A stretch of 64,000 nt of DNA, from contig CBDBZO010000002.1 in assembly GCA_965213595.1 (NCBI GenBank), positions 806,001-870,000 of the forward strand. Direction: 5' to 3'. The notes below the pieces were generated by a model. It worked only from the letters and a program-made list of their open reading frames with translations, made no database searches and was not told the origin of the DNA. A program made the position numbers and the translations under genes. Each line of letters opens with the position of its first letter. Position 1 is the stretch's first letter. Below are positions 51,653 to 59,737 of the stretch, piece after piece. This DNA comes from JBCCFC01 sp965213595. Lineage in GTDB: Bacteria; Chloroflexota; Anaerolineae; Caldilineales; Caldilineaceae.

Positions 51653-52072
51653 ATGTACTTGTGGGACGCCAATATCTTTCGCCACTTCGGTGAAGAACAT
51701 CCGCGCTTGGTGCATCACATTCACCGCGTCGGCTGGCAGAACGTTGGCTTGCCGTCGCCCGTGGTTGCGGAAGTGCTGCGTGGGCGCGCCGATTATGCCC
51801 TGAAAGCAACGCCAGCCCAAGCAATTCTGGCGCATCAACTCTTGCTCAAGACATACAGCACGCTCCAGAATTTTCGGGTCGTATTCTTCGATGAGCAGTG
51901 CGCCGAAGTGATGGAGCGGTTGCAGCGCCAGAAGTCAACGCGAAAACGCTACGTCGACTGCATGATTGCCGCTATCGTGCTTTCTGGTCAGCACGTGTTG
52001 GTCACACGTAACGAGAAACACTTTGCCGATTTGCTTCCTGCTCGACAGATTGAGAACTGGTTGGATCGATAG
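51653..52072 (+). CDS. PIN-domain toxin, VapC type
   Basis: 139 residues. PIN motifs: YLWDANIFRHF, Glu in VVAEVLRGRA, RYVDCMIAAIVL and LVTRNEKHFADLLP, giving the four acidic positions. Likely an RNase toxin neutralised by the HicB-like protein encoded directly upstream. Gene intact; four tandem array repeats follow. Confidence 0.88.
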   Translation: MYLWDANIFRHFGEEHPRLVHHIHRVGWQNVGLPSPVVAEVLRGRADYALKATPAQAILAHQLLLKTYSTLQNFRVVFFDEQCAEVMERLQRQKSTRKRYVDCMIAAIVLSGQHVLVTRNEKHFADLLPARQIENWLDR

Positions 52073-52080
52073 TCACGCAT

Positions 52081-52690
52081 GAACGCGGCGTCCGAGCGTA
52101 GATCGGCGGGGCGGCAGCCGGGGGCAGGGTCGCGGGTGAGGCGGCCCGCGTCCAGCCGGTCGGTGGCGGGGGGCGCGGCGGAGTCGGCGGGCTGAATTCG
52201 GCGGTTGCCGTCGATGCACAAGCCAGTGCAACGCCACGGCGACGCGGCGTCCGAGCGCAGGTCGGCGGGGTGAAAGCCGGGGCAAGGTCGCGGGCGGGGC
52301 GGCTCGCGTCGAGTCGGTCGGTGGTGGTGGGGCTTCGGGGTCGGCGGGCGAAATTCAGCGGTTGCTGTTGATGCGTAGGCAAGCGTTGGGCCACGGCGAA
52401 CGCGGTGTACGAACGCAGGTCGGCGGGGCGGTAGTCGAGGGCAGGGTCGCGGGTGGGGCGGCCCGCGTCCAGCCGGTCGGTGGCGGGGGGCGCGGCGGAG
52501 TCGGCGGGCTGAATTCGGCGGTTGCCGTCGATGCACAAGCCAGTGCAACGCCACGGCGACGCGGCGAACGAGCGCAGGTCGGCGGGGCGGGAGCCGGGGG
52601 CGAGGTCGTGGGTGGGGCGGCTCGCGTCGAGCCGGTCGGTGGTGGGGGGGATTCAGGGTCGGTGGGCGGAATGCAGCGCTTACCGTTGCA
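52081..52690. repeat. GC-rich array repeat, copies 9-12 in tandem
   Basis: Four head-to-tail copies (about 52081, 52239, 52398, 52555) with a period of 155-161 bases and a linker resembling GATGCACAAGCCAGTGCAACGC. No gene lies between them, so this stretch could mark lost modules or unequal crossing-over. Confidence 0.92.
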
Positions 52691-52714
52691 GCTACCGTCA
52701 AAGTGAGGAGGAAT

Positions 52715-53059
52715 TTAGTCCAACTGTTCGATAATTTCTCGCACTCGACTGGCGGCGATGTCGCCCTGCTCGCTCTTCGAGTAAATCGTGACGAGAATCA
52801 CGCGTTCCTGCGTTTGCAGGTAGTAAATGACTCGGTAGCCGCCGCTCTTGCCCTTGGCGATGTCGGTGTTGCGGACGCGAACTTTGTAAACAACGTAGCC
52901 CAGTTGCTGAACGCGGTCGCCAGGCATGTCGCCCCGCTCCAGCGAGTCAGTGAGCGGCTGCACATCCGATTTGATGCGTCGGTACTTGCGCGCGAGCCGT
53001 CACAGGTTGCGCCGAAACTCCTGTGAAAACTCGACCTGTCGCCCGCCGCTACTCGGCAT
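52715..53059 (-). pseudogene. RelE/ParE-type toxin interrupted by TGA
   Basis: From ATG at 53059, overlapping the antitoxin stop, the frame reads MPSSGGRQVEFSQEFRRNL and hits TGA at 53000-53002. It then continues as RLARKYRRIKSDVQPLTDSL...GGYRVIYYLQT to 52715. Without the stop the protein would have about 114 residues, the normal size of the family. CGA to TGA is the simplest explanation. Re-initiation at the ATG at 52963 could give an 82-residue fragment. Confidence 0.78.
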
Positions 53060-53267
53060 CAACCCCGTCCCACAATTCCGCGACAGGGCGCGTTTCACCC
53101 GCTACTGCTTCTTTCCACCCCTGACGAAAACTCTCCTCGGCAGAAGGTAACGTTACGCTTTCTCGAAAAGCCTGGGTCATTTTGAGAAGCGCGGGTAGAT
53201 ATTCTTCTGGAATGCGATTAACTTCGTCGGAGATTTGGTCGCGATAGGTGAATTGCACGCTTGCCAT
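53049..53267 (-). CDS. Antitoxin of the RelE-type module
   Basis: 72 residues from ATG at 53267 (TTGGAG eight bases upstream). MASVQFTYRDQISDEVNRIPEEYLPALLKMTQAFRE is a typical short helical antitoxin that precedes RelE/ParE-type toxins. It overlaps the toxin start. TATAAT lies at 53303-53308. The toxin gene is broken, so the antitoxin may be a relic. Confidence 0.7.
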   Translation of the reverse strand: MASVQFTYRDQISDEVNRIPEEYLPALLKMTQAFRESVTLPSAEESFRQGWKEAVAGETRPVAELWDGVDAE

Positions 53268-53302
53268 AGTTTGCTCCAAGAATTGCTTGCCGTTCTAGCG
53301 CT

Positions 53303-53308
53303 ATTATA
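53303..53308 (-). promoter_or_regulatory. TATAAT -10 box of the RelE-type module
   Basis: TGCTATAATAGCGC on the minus strand, 36 bases before the antitoxin ATG. Confidence 0.6.
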
Positions 53309-53342
53309 GCAGATTTCTTGATGAAGCCAACGGTGATAATGG

Positions 53343-53414
53343 ACACAGATCGGCGGGGCGGCAGCCGAGGGCGAGGTCGCGGGCGGGGCGGTCGCGTCGA
53401 GCCGGTCAGTGGCG
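53343..53414. repeat. GC-rich array repeat, copy 13 (partial)
   Basis: Contains only ATCGGCGGGGCGGCAGCCGAGG...GTCGCGTCGAGCCGGTCAGTGG. It marks the right end of the module array. Confidence 0.85.
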
Positions 53415-53563
53415 ATGCCCCTCCGTGTCACTGTGATTTGCGTGGTACACTGCGCCGGGCATAATGTGCTAAAGGTTGATGGGGAGACCAGCTGCGGCCA
53501 GACGCCCTCAATCGTCGGTAGATGGATATTTGTAGCGCAATGGTCAAAGCTTCAGGAGCAAAT

Positions 53564-55039
53564 ATGATTGAAGAAGTGTTTACAGCGGCACCCTCACCGG
53601 AAAGTCTGGGCATTCCGTCCTGGGCGATCCAAAATTTTCTGCAGCGGATCGATGCCGAACGCATCGGCATGCACGGATTCCTGCTGGTGCGTCGCAACAG
53701 AATTGCGGCGGAGGGATACTGGGCGCCGTGGTCGGCTGACCGCAAACACCGGATGTATTCGGTCAGCAAAAGCTTTGTCGCCTTGGCGGTCGGGATAATG
53801 ATCGATGAAGGCAAGCTCACCCTCGACGATCGGGTTGCCAACTACTTTCCAGATAAAGTGCCGGAAACGCTTCACCCGTGGCTGGCCGCCTCGACGGTTC
53901 GGGATCTCTTGACCATGTCGACCGCCCATTCGAGCACCTCATATACACGCGATGATCCCGACTGGGTGTGGACCTTCTTCAACCGGCCCCCTTCGCATCC
54001 GCCCGGTACGATCTTCTCGTACGACACCGCGGCCACCGTTGTACTCACGGCTATGGTCGAACGGCTCGCCGACAGGCCCTTTCTGGATTACATGCGCCCA
54101 CGTTTCCTGGACCGCATTGGCTTTTCCGCGGACGCCTGGTGCATCCGCACGCCCGAGGGGATATCGTGGGGCGGATCGGGTGTCATCTGTACGCTGCGGG
54201 ATCTGGCCAAAGTCGCGCTCGCCTGCATAAACGGTGGCATGTGGGGCGACGAAAGGCTCCTGCCGGAGGAGTACGTGCGCGCCGCGACCGCCAAGCAAAT
54301 CGACAACGCCATCCGCGGAGGTAGCGGGTATGGCTATCAGATTTGGCGCGAAAGAGAGAATGGATTCTCCTTCCGCGGGATGGGCAGTCAGTACGCCATC
54401 TGTTTTCCCGACAAGGAATTTCTGTTCACCTGCATCGCCGACACCCAAGGTGCTCCAGCGGGCAGCGCCATTCCGGACGTGATGTGGGAAGAGCTCTACC
54501 CCCATCTCTCCGACGCCTCGCTCCCGGAGGACCGCAACGCCCATGTAGCGCTCTCCTCGACAATCGAGCAGCTTGCAGTCCTGCCGATTTCCGGGTGCAG
54601 GGATGCGCGAACGGCTGCGGAAGTCGACGGAGCCTGGTATGCGTTGGAAGAGAACCCGATGGGAATCACACGGATGCGCCTCTCCTTCAAGGGAGATCAG
54701 GGCCAGGGAGATCAGGGGAGATGGGAGTACACCAATGGTCAGGGTGACAATGTGTTGCGGTTCGGTATTGGACGCGTGCTGCCCGGCAAGTTTCCGCAAC
54801 GCAACTACTTTGGCGAACAAATCGGCGCGGTCCCGGGCATCGAATATGATTGCCTGGCCTCGGCCGCGTGGGTCGATGAACAGACGTTCAACATGGAAGT
54901 CTACATCACGGATATTCACCTGGGCGGGCTCCGCTTATCTTTTGCCTTCAAAGGGGAAGAGATCGGCGTTTTTATGACGAAACAAGCCGAGTGGTTCCTG
55001 GACGAATACAGTGGATTCGCCGGAGGAAAACGCCTTTAA
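53564..55039 (+). CDS. Serine hydrolase, class C beta-lactamase / PBP4* family
   Basis: About 491 residues from ATG at 53564, chosen because AGGAG lies five bases upstream. The active-site SxxK is YSVSKSF near residue 71. The Tyr motif is FSYDTA near residue 150. The third motif (KTG/HxG position) is probably FRGMGS. A C-terminal beta-rich domain of about 130 residues follows. No signal peptide is evident. Members act as esterases, D-aminopeptidases or low-activity beta-lactamases. The codon usage is GC-rich and unlike the neighbouring module array. Confidence 0.9.
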   Translation: MIEEVFTAAPSPESLGIPSWAIQNFLQRIDAERIGMHGFLLVRRNRIAAEGYWAPWSADRKHRMYSVSKSFVALAVGIMIDEGKLTLDDRVANYFPDKVPETLHPWLAASTVRDLLTMSTAHSSTSYTRDDPDWVWTFFNRPPSHPPGTIFSYDTAATVVLTAMVERLADRPFLDYMRPRFLDRIGFSADAWCIRTPEGISWGGSGVICTLRDLAKVALACINGGMWGDERLLPEEYVRAATAKQIDNAIRGGSGYGYQIWRERENGFSFRGMGSQYAICFPDKEFLFTCIADTQGAPAGSAIPDVMWEELYPHLSDASLPEDRNAHVALSSTIEQLAVLPISGCRDARTAAEVDGAWYALEENPMGITRMRLSFKGDQGQGDQGRWEYTNGQGDNVLRFGIGRVLPGKFPQRNYFGEQIGAVPGIEYDCLASAAWVDEQTFNMEVYITDIHLGGLRLSFAFKGEEIGVFMTKQAEWFLDEYSGFAGGKRL

Positions 55040-55220
55040 CGCAGCATTGAAAAATACCATAGCGGTTGTGTACAAGCGGGAGCGGTTCTGCTTTCACTGT
55101 CGCAATTTGGTGATCTGGCAATTTGGCAACCAGTTATTGACAGCGCCGCCGTTCTATGATATGGTCGCTCCAGAAAGTAAACGTCTGGAGAAATTGACAA
55201 TCGCTACCATGTGTGACAAG
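55040..55220. other. Intergenic, no gene seen
   Basis: No conserved ORF. A TTGACA at 55194-55199 and a TACCAT-like box nearby are possible promoter elements for the structured RNA that follows, but their spacing is not ideal. Confidence 0.4.
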
Positions 55221-55402
55221 AACAGCCTCTGCCCGCAACGCTGCACGCAACATCGTGCAGGCGTGAACCCTATACATGCGGCCCGGCTTGCGCGCCCCTT
55301 GCGGGTGCGGCGCAAGTAAGGGGCGTGGCTGTTTGCATAGCTACGTTTCCCCTACCTCCACGCGATTGTTGACGACGCGGGCCGCCAGGCTCGCGTTTTT
55401 TG
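55221..55402 (+). ncRNA. Candidate structured RNA with intrinsic terminator
   Basis: AACAGCC (55221-55227) pairs with GGCTGTT (55327-55333), reinforced by GCCC/GGGC inside. Two internal hairpins, TGCACG-CAACAT-CGTGCA and CTTGCGC...GCGCAAG, make a three-way junction. About 40 bases on, ACGCGGGCC/GGCTCGCGT followed by TTTTTT (55375-55402) is an intrinsic terminator. It could be a free small RNA or an attenuation leader for the HNH gene at 55539. I do not recognise the family. Confidence 0.4.
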
Positions 55403-55538
55403 TTCTCTACTGGCCGTCATCGCCTACACTTTGATCGTGCTGTCCGGCAGCAATTGTGTTCGGTAGCGTTGTCCAATAGAAAACAGTGACCGTCACCTTG
55501 TTCGACTTACTAATTTTGGCTGTAGAAAGAGGATCATC

Positions 55539-56066
55539 GTGCCACACGTGCTTTTGCTCAACGCCAGCTATGAACCGCTGGCGATTATTCCCCAGCGACG
55601 CGCGCTCTCGCTGATGCTGCGCGAGCGCGTCGATGCGGCGACGGACGAAGTATTGCGCCTCACCGGCGTGGCGGACAGCCTCGAAATCCCAACGGTGGTG
55701 CGGCTGCGACGCTACATCCGCGTCCCTCAGCGCGGCGTCGGCTGGACGCGACGCGGCGTGCTCATGCGCGACAACTATCGCTGCATCTACTGCCAAATTA
55801 GCGCGGGTGAACAGCAGCGCGGCAAGGTTATCCGCCGCAACGACTTTACGATTGATCACCTGATTCCCCGCTCGCGGGGCGGAAAAAATACGTGGAGCAA
55901 CACGGCCTGCGCCTGCTCGGCCTGCAACCAGCGCAAAGGCAACCGCACGCCACACGAAGCGGCAATGTCGCTGCTGTGGGAGCCGAAGATGCCGCGCGTG
56001 GATTATGTGGTGGCCTCGGGCGAAGTGCCCGTAGCCTGGAAAATTTACCTCGAAGTACAGAGCTAA
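55539..56066 (+). CDS. HNH endonuclease, free-standing chromosomal type
   Basis: 175 residues from GTG at 55539 (AAAGAGGA upstream). The N-terminal VLLLNASYEPLAIIPQRRA is the signature of a widespread HNH family. The core is CIYCQISAG...DFTIDHLIPRSRGG, then CSACNQRKGNRTP. It is unlike the array HNH proteins and has no helical partner gene. Function in the cell is unknown. The stop is inside a terminator palindrome. Confidence 0.88.
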   Translation: MPHVLLLNASYEPLAIIPQRRALSLMLRERVDAATDEVLRLTGVADSLEIPTVVRLRRYIRVPQRGVGWTRRGVLMRDNYRCIYCQISAGEQQRGKVIRRNDFTIDHLIPRSRGGKNTWSNTACACSACNQRKGNRTPHEAAMSLLWEPKMPRVDYVVASGEVPVAWKIYLEVQS

Positions 56067-56110
56067 AGGAGAAAGGCCCGGCTTCCGAAAAAGTCGGGCC
56101 TTTCTCCTTT
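56065..56110. terminator. Bidirectional terminator between HNH gene and fmt
   Basis: AAAGGAGAAAGGCCCG and CGGGCCTTTCTCCTTT pair perfectly around a 14-base loop. The left arm begins in the TAA of the HNH gene, and the fmt stop lies five bases beyond the right arm. Confidence 0.88.
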
Positions 56111-56114
56111 GTGA

Positions 56115-57074
56115 TTAGCCCAAGTGGCTCCCCACAAACTCCGGCGCGCCGTTGAGAAAGCTGGCCGCCTCCATCTGGCGCTTGCCCGCGGGCTGCACCG
56201 TGCGCAGCCGCAGCAGCCCCTCGCCCGTCCCCACGGCGGGGTCCCCATCCGTTTCCACCACGCGCCCCGGCTCGGCCTCCCCTTCGATAGCGTCCGCCCG
56301 CCAAATTTTGAAGGTAGCCTCGTTCCACGTGGTGAACGCACTGGGCCACGGCGTATACGCCCGCGTCATCCGCTCAATCTGCGCCGCGGGCAGCGACCAA
56401 TTGATGCGTCCATCCTCCTTCTTGATCAGCGACACCGCGCTGGGCTCGCCCGGCAAATCGGCCTGATCCACCGGCTCGATCGCGCCGTCAAGCCAGCGGG
56501 GCAGCGTCTCCACCAGCAGCGCTGCCCCCTGGGCGGCGAGACGTTTCGCCAGCGTCGGCGTCGTGTCGTCGGGGTGGATGGGCAGCGCGGCCTGGGCCAA
56601 AGTGGGGCCGGTGTCCATCCCCGCATCCATCAGCATAATCGTGTTGCCGGTTTCCGCCAGCCCATCCAAAATGGCAGCGCTGATCGGTGAGGCGCCGCGG
56701 TAGGCCGGCAGCAGGCTGGCGTGAACGTTGATACAGCCGTGCGACGGAATCTTGAGCGCGGATTTGGGCAGGATCAGTCCATAGGCGGCGACCACGATCA
56801 CGGTCGGGGCCAGTTCGCGCAGGCGGGCAACGATGGGGTTGACGGGGTCGCCCCGTTTGCGCAGCGTCTCCGGCTGGAGCACGGGCAGGTCGTGGGCAGC
56901 GGCGTACTCTTTGACGGGGCTGGGAAGGAGCCTCCGGCTGCGTCCAGCGGGCCGATCCGGCTGGGTGACGACGGCGGTGATTTGCCAGCTGTGGCGAGCG
57001 CTCGCCTCGTGTAGGGCGCGCAGCGAAGGCACGGCGAAATCCGGCGTGCCCATGAAAGTAATGGATGTAGTCAT
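56115..57074 (-). CDS. fmt: Methionyl-tRNA formyltransferase
   Basis: 319 residues, the normal length. It formylates Met-tRNA(fMet) with 10-formyl-tetrahydrofolate for translation initiation. N-terminal FMGTPDFAVPSL; catalytic region INVHASLLPAYRGASPI with Asn, His and the SLLP loop, and DAGMDTGP supplying the catalytic Asp. The C-terminal tRNA-binding OB-like domain ends at VGSHLG. No def gene is adjacent. Confidence 0.95.
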   Translation of the reverse strand: MTTSITFMGTPDFAVPSLRALHEASARHSWQITAVVTQPDRPAGRSRRLLPSPVKEYAAAHDLPVLQPETLRKRGDPVNPIVARLRELAPTVIVVAAYGLILPKSALKIPSHGCINVHASLLPAYRGASPISAAILDGLAETGNTIMLMDAGMDTGPTLAQAALPIHPDDTTPTLAKRLAAQGAALLVETLPRWLDGAIEPVDQADLPGEPSAVSLIKKEDGRINWSLPAAQIERMTRAYTPWPSAFTTWNEATFKIWRADAIEGEAEPGRVVETDGDPAVGTGEGLLRLRTVQPAGKRQMEAASFLNGAPEFVGSHLG

Positions 57075-57102
57075 TGGACGTTTTTGTCTCGATACGTATC
57101 AG

Positions 57103-57397
57103 ATTTAACGCGGAGGCGCAGAGAGGCGGAGCGCGGAGGGCCGCGGGGAAAAGAAGCGCTGTCGTTTTGAGCGAATCGTTAGGCCCTCACCCCCAGCCCC
57201 TCTCCCATTATGGGAGAGGGGAGCAGAAGGCTCCCTTCCCCCACGCGTGGGGAGAGGGCTGGAGATGGGGGCGGGGCGAACCACCCAGATTCCAGTCATC
57301 AGCAAAATGTCAACGGAACCTATCAACAGTGGTCTACACCTCTGCGGCCCTCCGCGCCCTTCTCTGCGCCCTTACTCCGCGCGCTCCGCGTTAAAAA
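57103..57397. repeat. Nested intergenic repeats
   Basis: The outer inverted repeat begins TTTAACGCGGAGGCGCAGAG and ends CTCCGCGCGCTCCGCGTTAAA. Inside it (57183-57268) sits a CCCTCACCCCCAGCCCCTC...GGAGAGGGCTGGAGATGGGG repeat. Both words are widespread intergenic repeats; here one has inserted into the other. Confidence 0.8.
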
Positions 57398-57405
57398 CTT
57401 ATTGC

Positions 57406-58041
57406 TCACGCTACTTTCCTGCTCAGAAACGGATTCCCTCGCACGCAAAAGCGCCACGGTTTGTCGACAAACTCCTCGGCGTAGTCGATGCCGATGCGCG
57501 GCGTCTGTGCAATTTGGTTATCCTCGATGGGCGAAGCGGGCGGCTCGATCCAGACGGTCTCGCCGCGCAGGTCGATCCCGTAGAAGTCGCCGGTAATGGC
57601 GAGGGCGGCGCAGAGCTTGCCGGGGCCGCTGGCGAGCTCGCGCAGTCCCTCGCGATGGCGACGCCGGCGCATGAGGTCGATGCCGTCCGTCGGCGCGAGG
57701 GCGCGGATGAGCACGGCGTGTGGCTCGCCCACCGGGGCACAGACAACGTTGAACTGCCAGTGCAGGCCGTAGACCAGCGAGATATAGGCGTGGCCGCCGG
57801 GGCCATACTGCACCTCCGTGCGGGCGGTGCGGCGACCGCCAAAGGCGTGCGCGGCTTTGTCGACCACACCCAAGTAGGCCTCCGTTTCAACGATTGTGCC
57901 CGCGCTAAATGCGCCGCCGACAAGCGTGCAGAGTCGCGCGCCGAGCACTCCCCGCGCGACCATCAGCGCATCCTGCTGGAAAAAGTCGCGGGGAAATCGC
58001 GAAGATGATAAACTTCGTGACAATTTGTTTAACTTCTCCAA
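57406..58041 (-). CDS. 3-methyladenine DNA glycosylase, AAG/MPG type
   Basis: About 211 residues. It excises alkylated purines. The family motif ETEAYLGVVDKAAHAFGG carries the catalytic Glu region, and ASGPGKLCAALAITGDFYG is the AAG C-terminal signature. Start unresolved: the frame opens at TTG (58041), and another TTG occurs at 58023; no ATG precedes the conserved RDFFQQDALMVARGVLGARL. The 3' end abuts the nested repeat. Confidence 0.9.
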   Translation of the reverse strand: MEKLNKLSRSLSSSRFPRDFFQQDALMVARGVLGARLCTLVGGAFSAGTIVETEAYLGVVDKAAHAFGGRRTARTEVQYGPGGHAYISLVYGLHWQFNVVCAPVGEPHAVLIRALAPTDGIDLMRRRRHREGLRELASGPGKLCAALAITGDFYGIDLRGETVWIEPPASPIEDNQIAQTPRIGIDYAEEFVDKPWRFCVRGNPFLSRKVA

Positions 58042-58162
58042 AACGAAACTTTTTGCGCCCGCTCACGTACTGTTTACCAAGCCAACGCTGATGAAAATCG
58101 AGCGTTGGCAACGGTAATTTTGGCGTGCGTGTACGTTCGCGCACAGAAGAAAGAAACATTCG

Positions 58163-58777
58163 ATGGATCAGCAAGAGAACCAACCTTATTCCAATCAATC
58201 CAGCGGGCCAGCGCGGGGCACGCCGCCCAGCGGGTACAGCGACAGAGGCCCTACCGACCCGCATTCCAACGGCAGCGAACTCGACGAGTCGCTCTCTTTG
58301 GCGGAGCGCGCCGTGCAGCGGACGCGCACCCAGGCCAGCGAGGCCGCGCAATCCTTCCGCCGCGGCGAACTTGTCCAGCACAGCATCGTTGATCCGGCGG
58401 CGACCAACGACGACCGCCTGATCGCCATGCTGTCGTACATCACCCAGCTGATTGTGCCGCTGGCGATGCCGATTATCATTCTGATCAGCGAAAGCGGCAA
58501 ACGACGACCCTTTCAGCGTTACCACGCCGTGCAGAGCCTGACGCTTTCGCTGCTCGTGATCGCCTTTGTAACGTCCGCAAGCATCAGCATTGGTCTGCTG
58601 CAGGTCTTGCCGCCCGTAGGCATTCCGCTGCTTATCCTCTCGCTGTGTCTCAGCCCGATTGCCCTGCTGATGCTGTTTGCGACGGTGATCTACTACGGCG
58701 CGCAGGCTTACCGCGGGCGGCGCTTCGCCATTCCGGGGCTAACGAGCTTTCTGCGCGATCAAGGGTGGCTGACGTAG
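58163..58777 (+). CDS. DUF4870 membrane protein
   Basis: 204 residues. A hydrophilic, Ser/Gly/Gln-rich N-terminus (about 1-80) precedes a DUF4870 region: DRLIAMLSYITQLIVPLAMPIIIL, KRRPFQRYHAVQSLTLSLLV, then further helices. Four membrane helices in total. Family function unknown. Divergent from the glycosylase gene. Confidence 0.85.
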   Translation: MDQQENQPYSNQSSGPARGTPPSGYSDRGPTDPHSNGSELDESLSLAERAVQRTRTQASEAAQSFRRGELVQHSIVDPAATNDDRLIAMLSYITQLIVPLAMPIIILISESGKRRPFQRYHAVQSLTLSLLVIAFVTSASISIGLLQVLPPVGIPLLILSLCLSPIALLMLFATVIYYGAQAYRGRRFAIPGLTSFLRDQGWLT

Positions 58778-59034
58778 CGACTTGATGCTCGTCTACTGCA
58801 CAGCATTGTCCGGACAGTCGGGGTCGGTAAGACCTCGGCTGTTTGTTTTTTGTCAGCAAAATTGGAAACTGCCGTGGGTCGCGGTGTCGAGTTGCGTGAA
58901 TTGGCGTTATGCATTACAATGCGCGCCACCGCTCACGTGAAGACACATCCAAAAGGGACGAGCGTTCTCGCCACCTTCTCCTGCTCCCTTTCTGGCTCCA
59001 CCTGAATTAACGCCGTCTAATCCAAGAGTTTGCC
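58778..59034. other. Intergenic, possible terminator and promoter only
   Basis: GGGGTCGGTAAGACCTC followed by GTTTGTTTTTTG near 58819-58855 may terminate the DUF4870 gene. No ORF of note. Confidence 0.4.
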
Positions 59035-59640
59035 ATGCAAAAATTTACGCGCGCCGTGGACCGGCTATCCGAGTGGCTGGGCAACGCAACGATCTACCTG
59101 GTTGTGCTTGCCGTAGCAATTGGGTTCTACAACGTCGTGGTACGCTATGTAGGTCAGCTCATCGGCGTACAGCTCTCCTTCAACACCTTTATCGAACTGC
59201 AGTGGCATCTTTTTGCGCTCATTTTCCTGCTTGGCTTTGCCTACATCCTCAAGCATAACATTAACGTGCGGGTGGACTTTATCTACGACAACTGGCCGGA
59301 AAAGCGCAAGGCGATGCTAGATTTTTGGGGCCACATCTTCTTCCTCATTCCCTTTTGCATCATTGGCATCATCGTCTCGTGGCGACCGACCTTGACGGCG
59401 TGGGGCCGCGGCCCGCGCGATGTGCTGTGGACGCCTTGGGCGTGGACGGGCTCCATCACCCGTTCGCCCGATCCCGGCGGCCTCGTTTGGGCGCCCATTC
59501 GAACGATGATCATCGTCGGCTTTGTGCTGCTGCTGCTGCAGGGCATCGCCGAAATTTACAAGCTTCAACTCGTGCTGCGCGGCAAGCTGGCGCTGGACGA
59601 AGTCGAGCCGAAGCATGATGCACCGCTGCGTATTGAATAG
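59035..59640 (+). CDS. TRAP transporter small permease, DctQ type
   Basis: 201 residues with four membrane helices. The motif FIELQWHLFALIFLLGFAYILKHNINVRVDFIYDNWP is characteristic of DctQ. It bridges binding protein and large permease in Na+-driven uptake of organic acids. The larger-than-usual loop (about 125-155) is typical of the mannitol/chloroaromatic-like subgroup. dctM follows after 97 bases. Confidence 0.92.
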   Translation: MQKFTRAVDRLSEWLGNATIYLVVLAVAIGFYNVVVRYVGQLIGVQLSFNTFIELQWHLFALIFLLGFAYILKHNINVRVDFIYDNWPEKRKAMLDFWGHIFFLIPFCIIGIIVSWRPTLTAWGRGPRDVLWTPWAWTGSITRSPDPGGLVWAPIRTMIIVGFVLLLLQGIAEIYKLQLVLRGKLALDEVEPKHDAPLRIE

Positions 59641-59737
59641 AAGCGTTGATTGCCCCCTGCTGATTGCCCTTCACCGATCGTCCGTCTGTTAACACCCCTA
59701 CTCTAAACTGCGACTCCACCTACCGAGAGGAACCGAT

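Noticed and set aside
52081..52690. CRISPR array
   Set aside because: Repeat units are about 157 bases with no short spacer of constant length and no cas genes.
45083..53414. Array repeats as integron attC sites
   Set aside because: No R'/R'' core sites of the RYYYAAC/GTTRRRY type at the ends and no integrase in view; only the module layout is integron-like.
45083..53414. Long plus-strand ORFs through the array repeats (GAARVEPVGGGG-type peptides)
   Set aside because: They arise from GC-rich repeat DNA open in several frames, end inside modules, and have no protein-like conservation.
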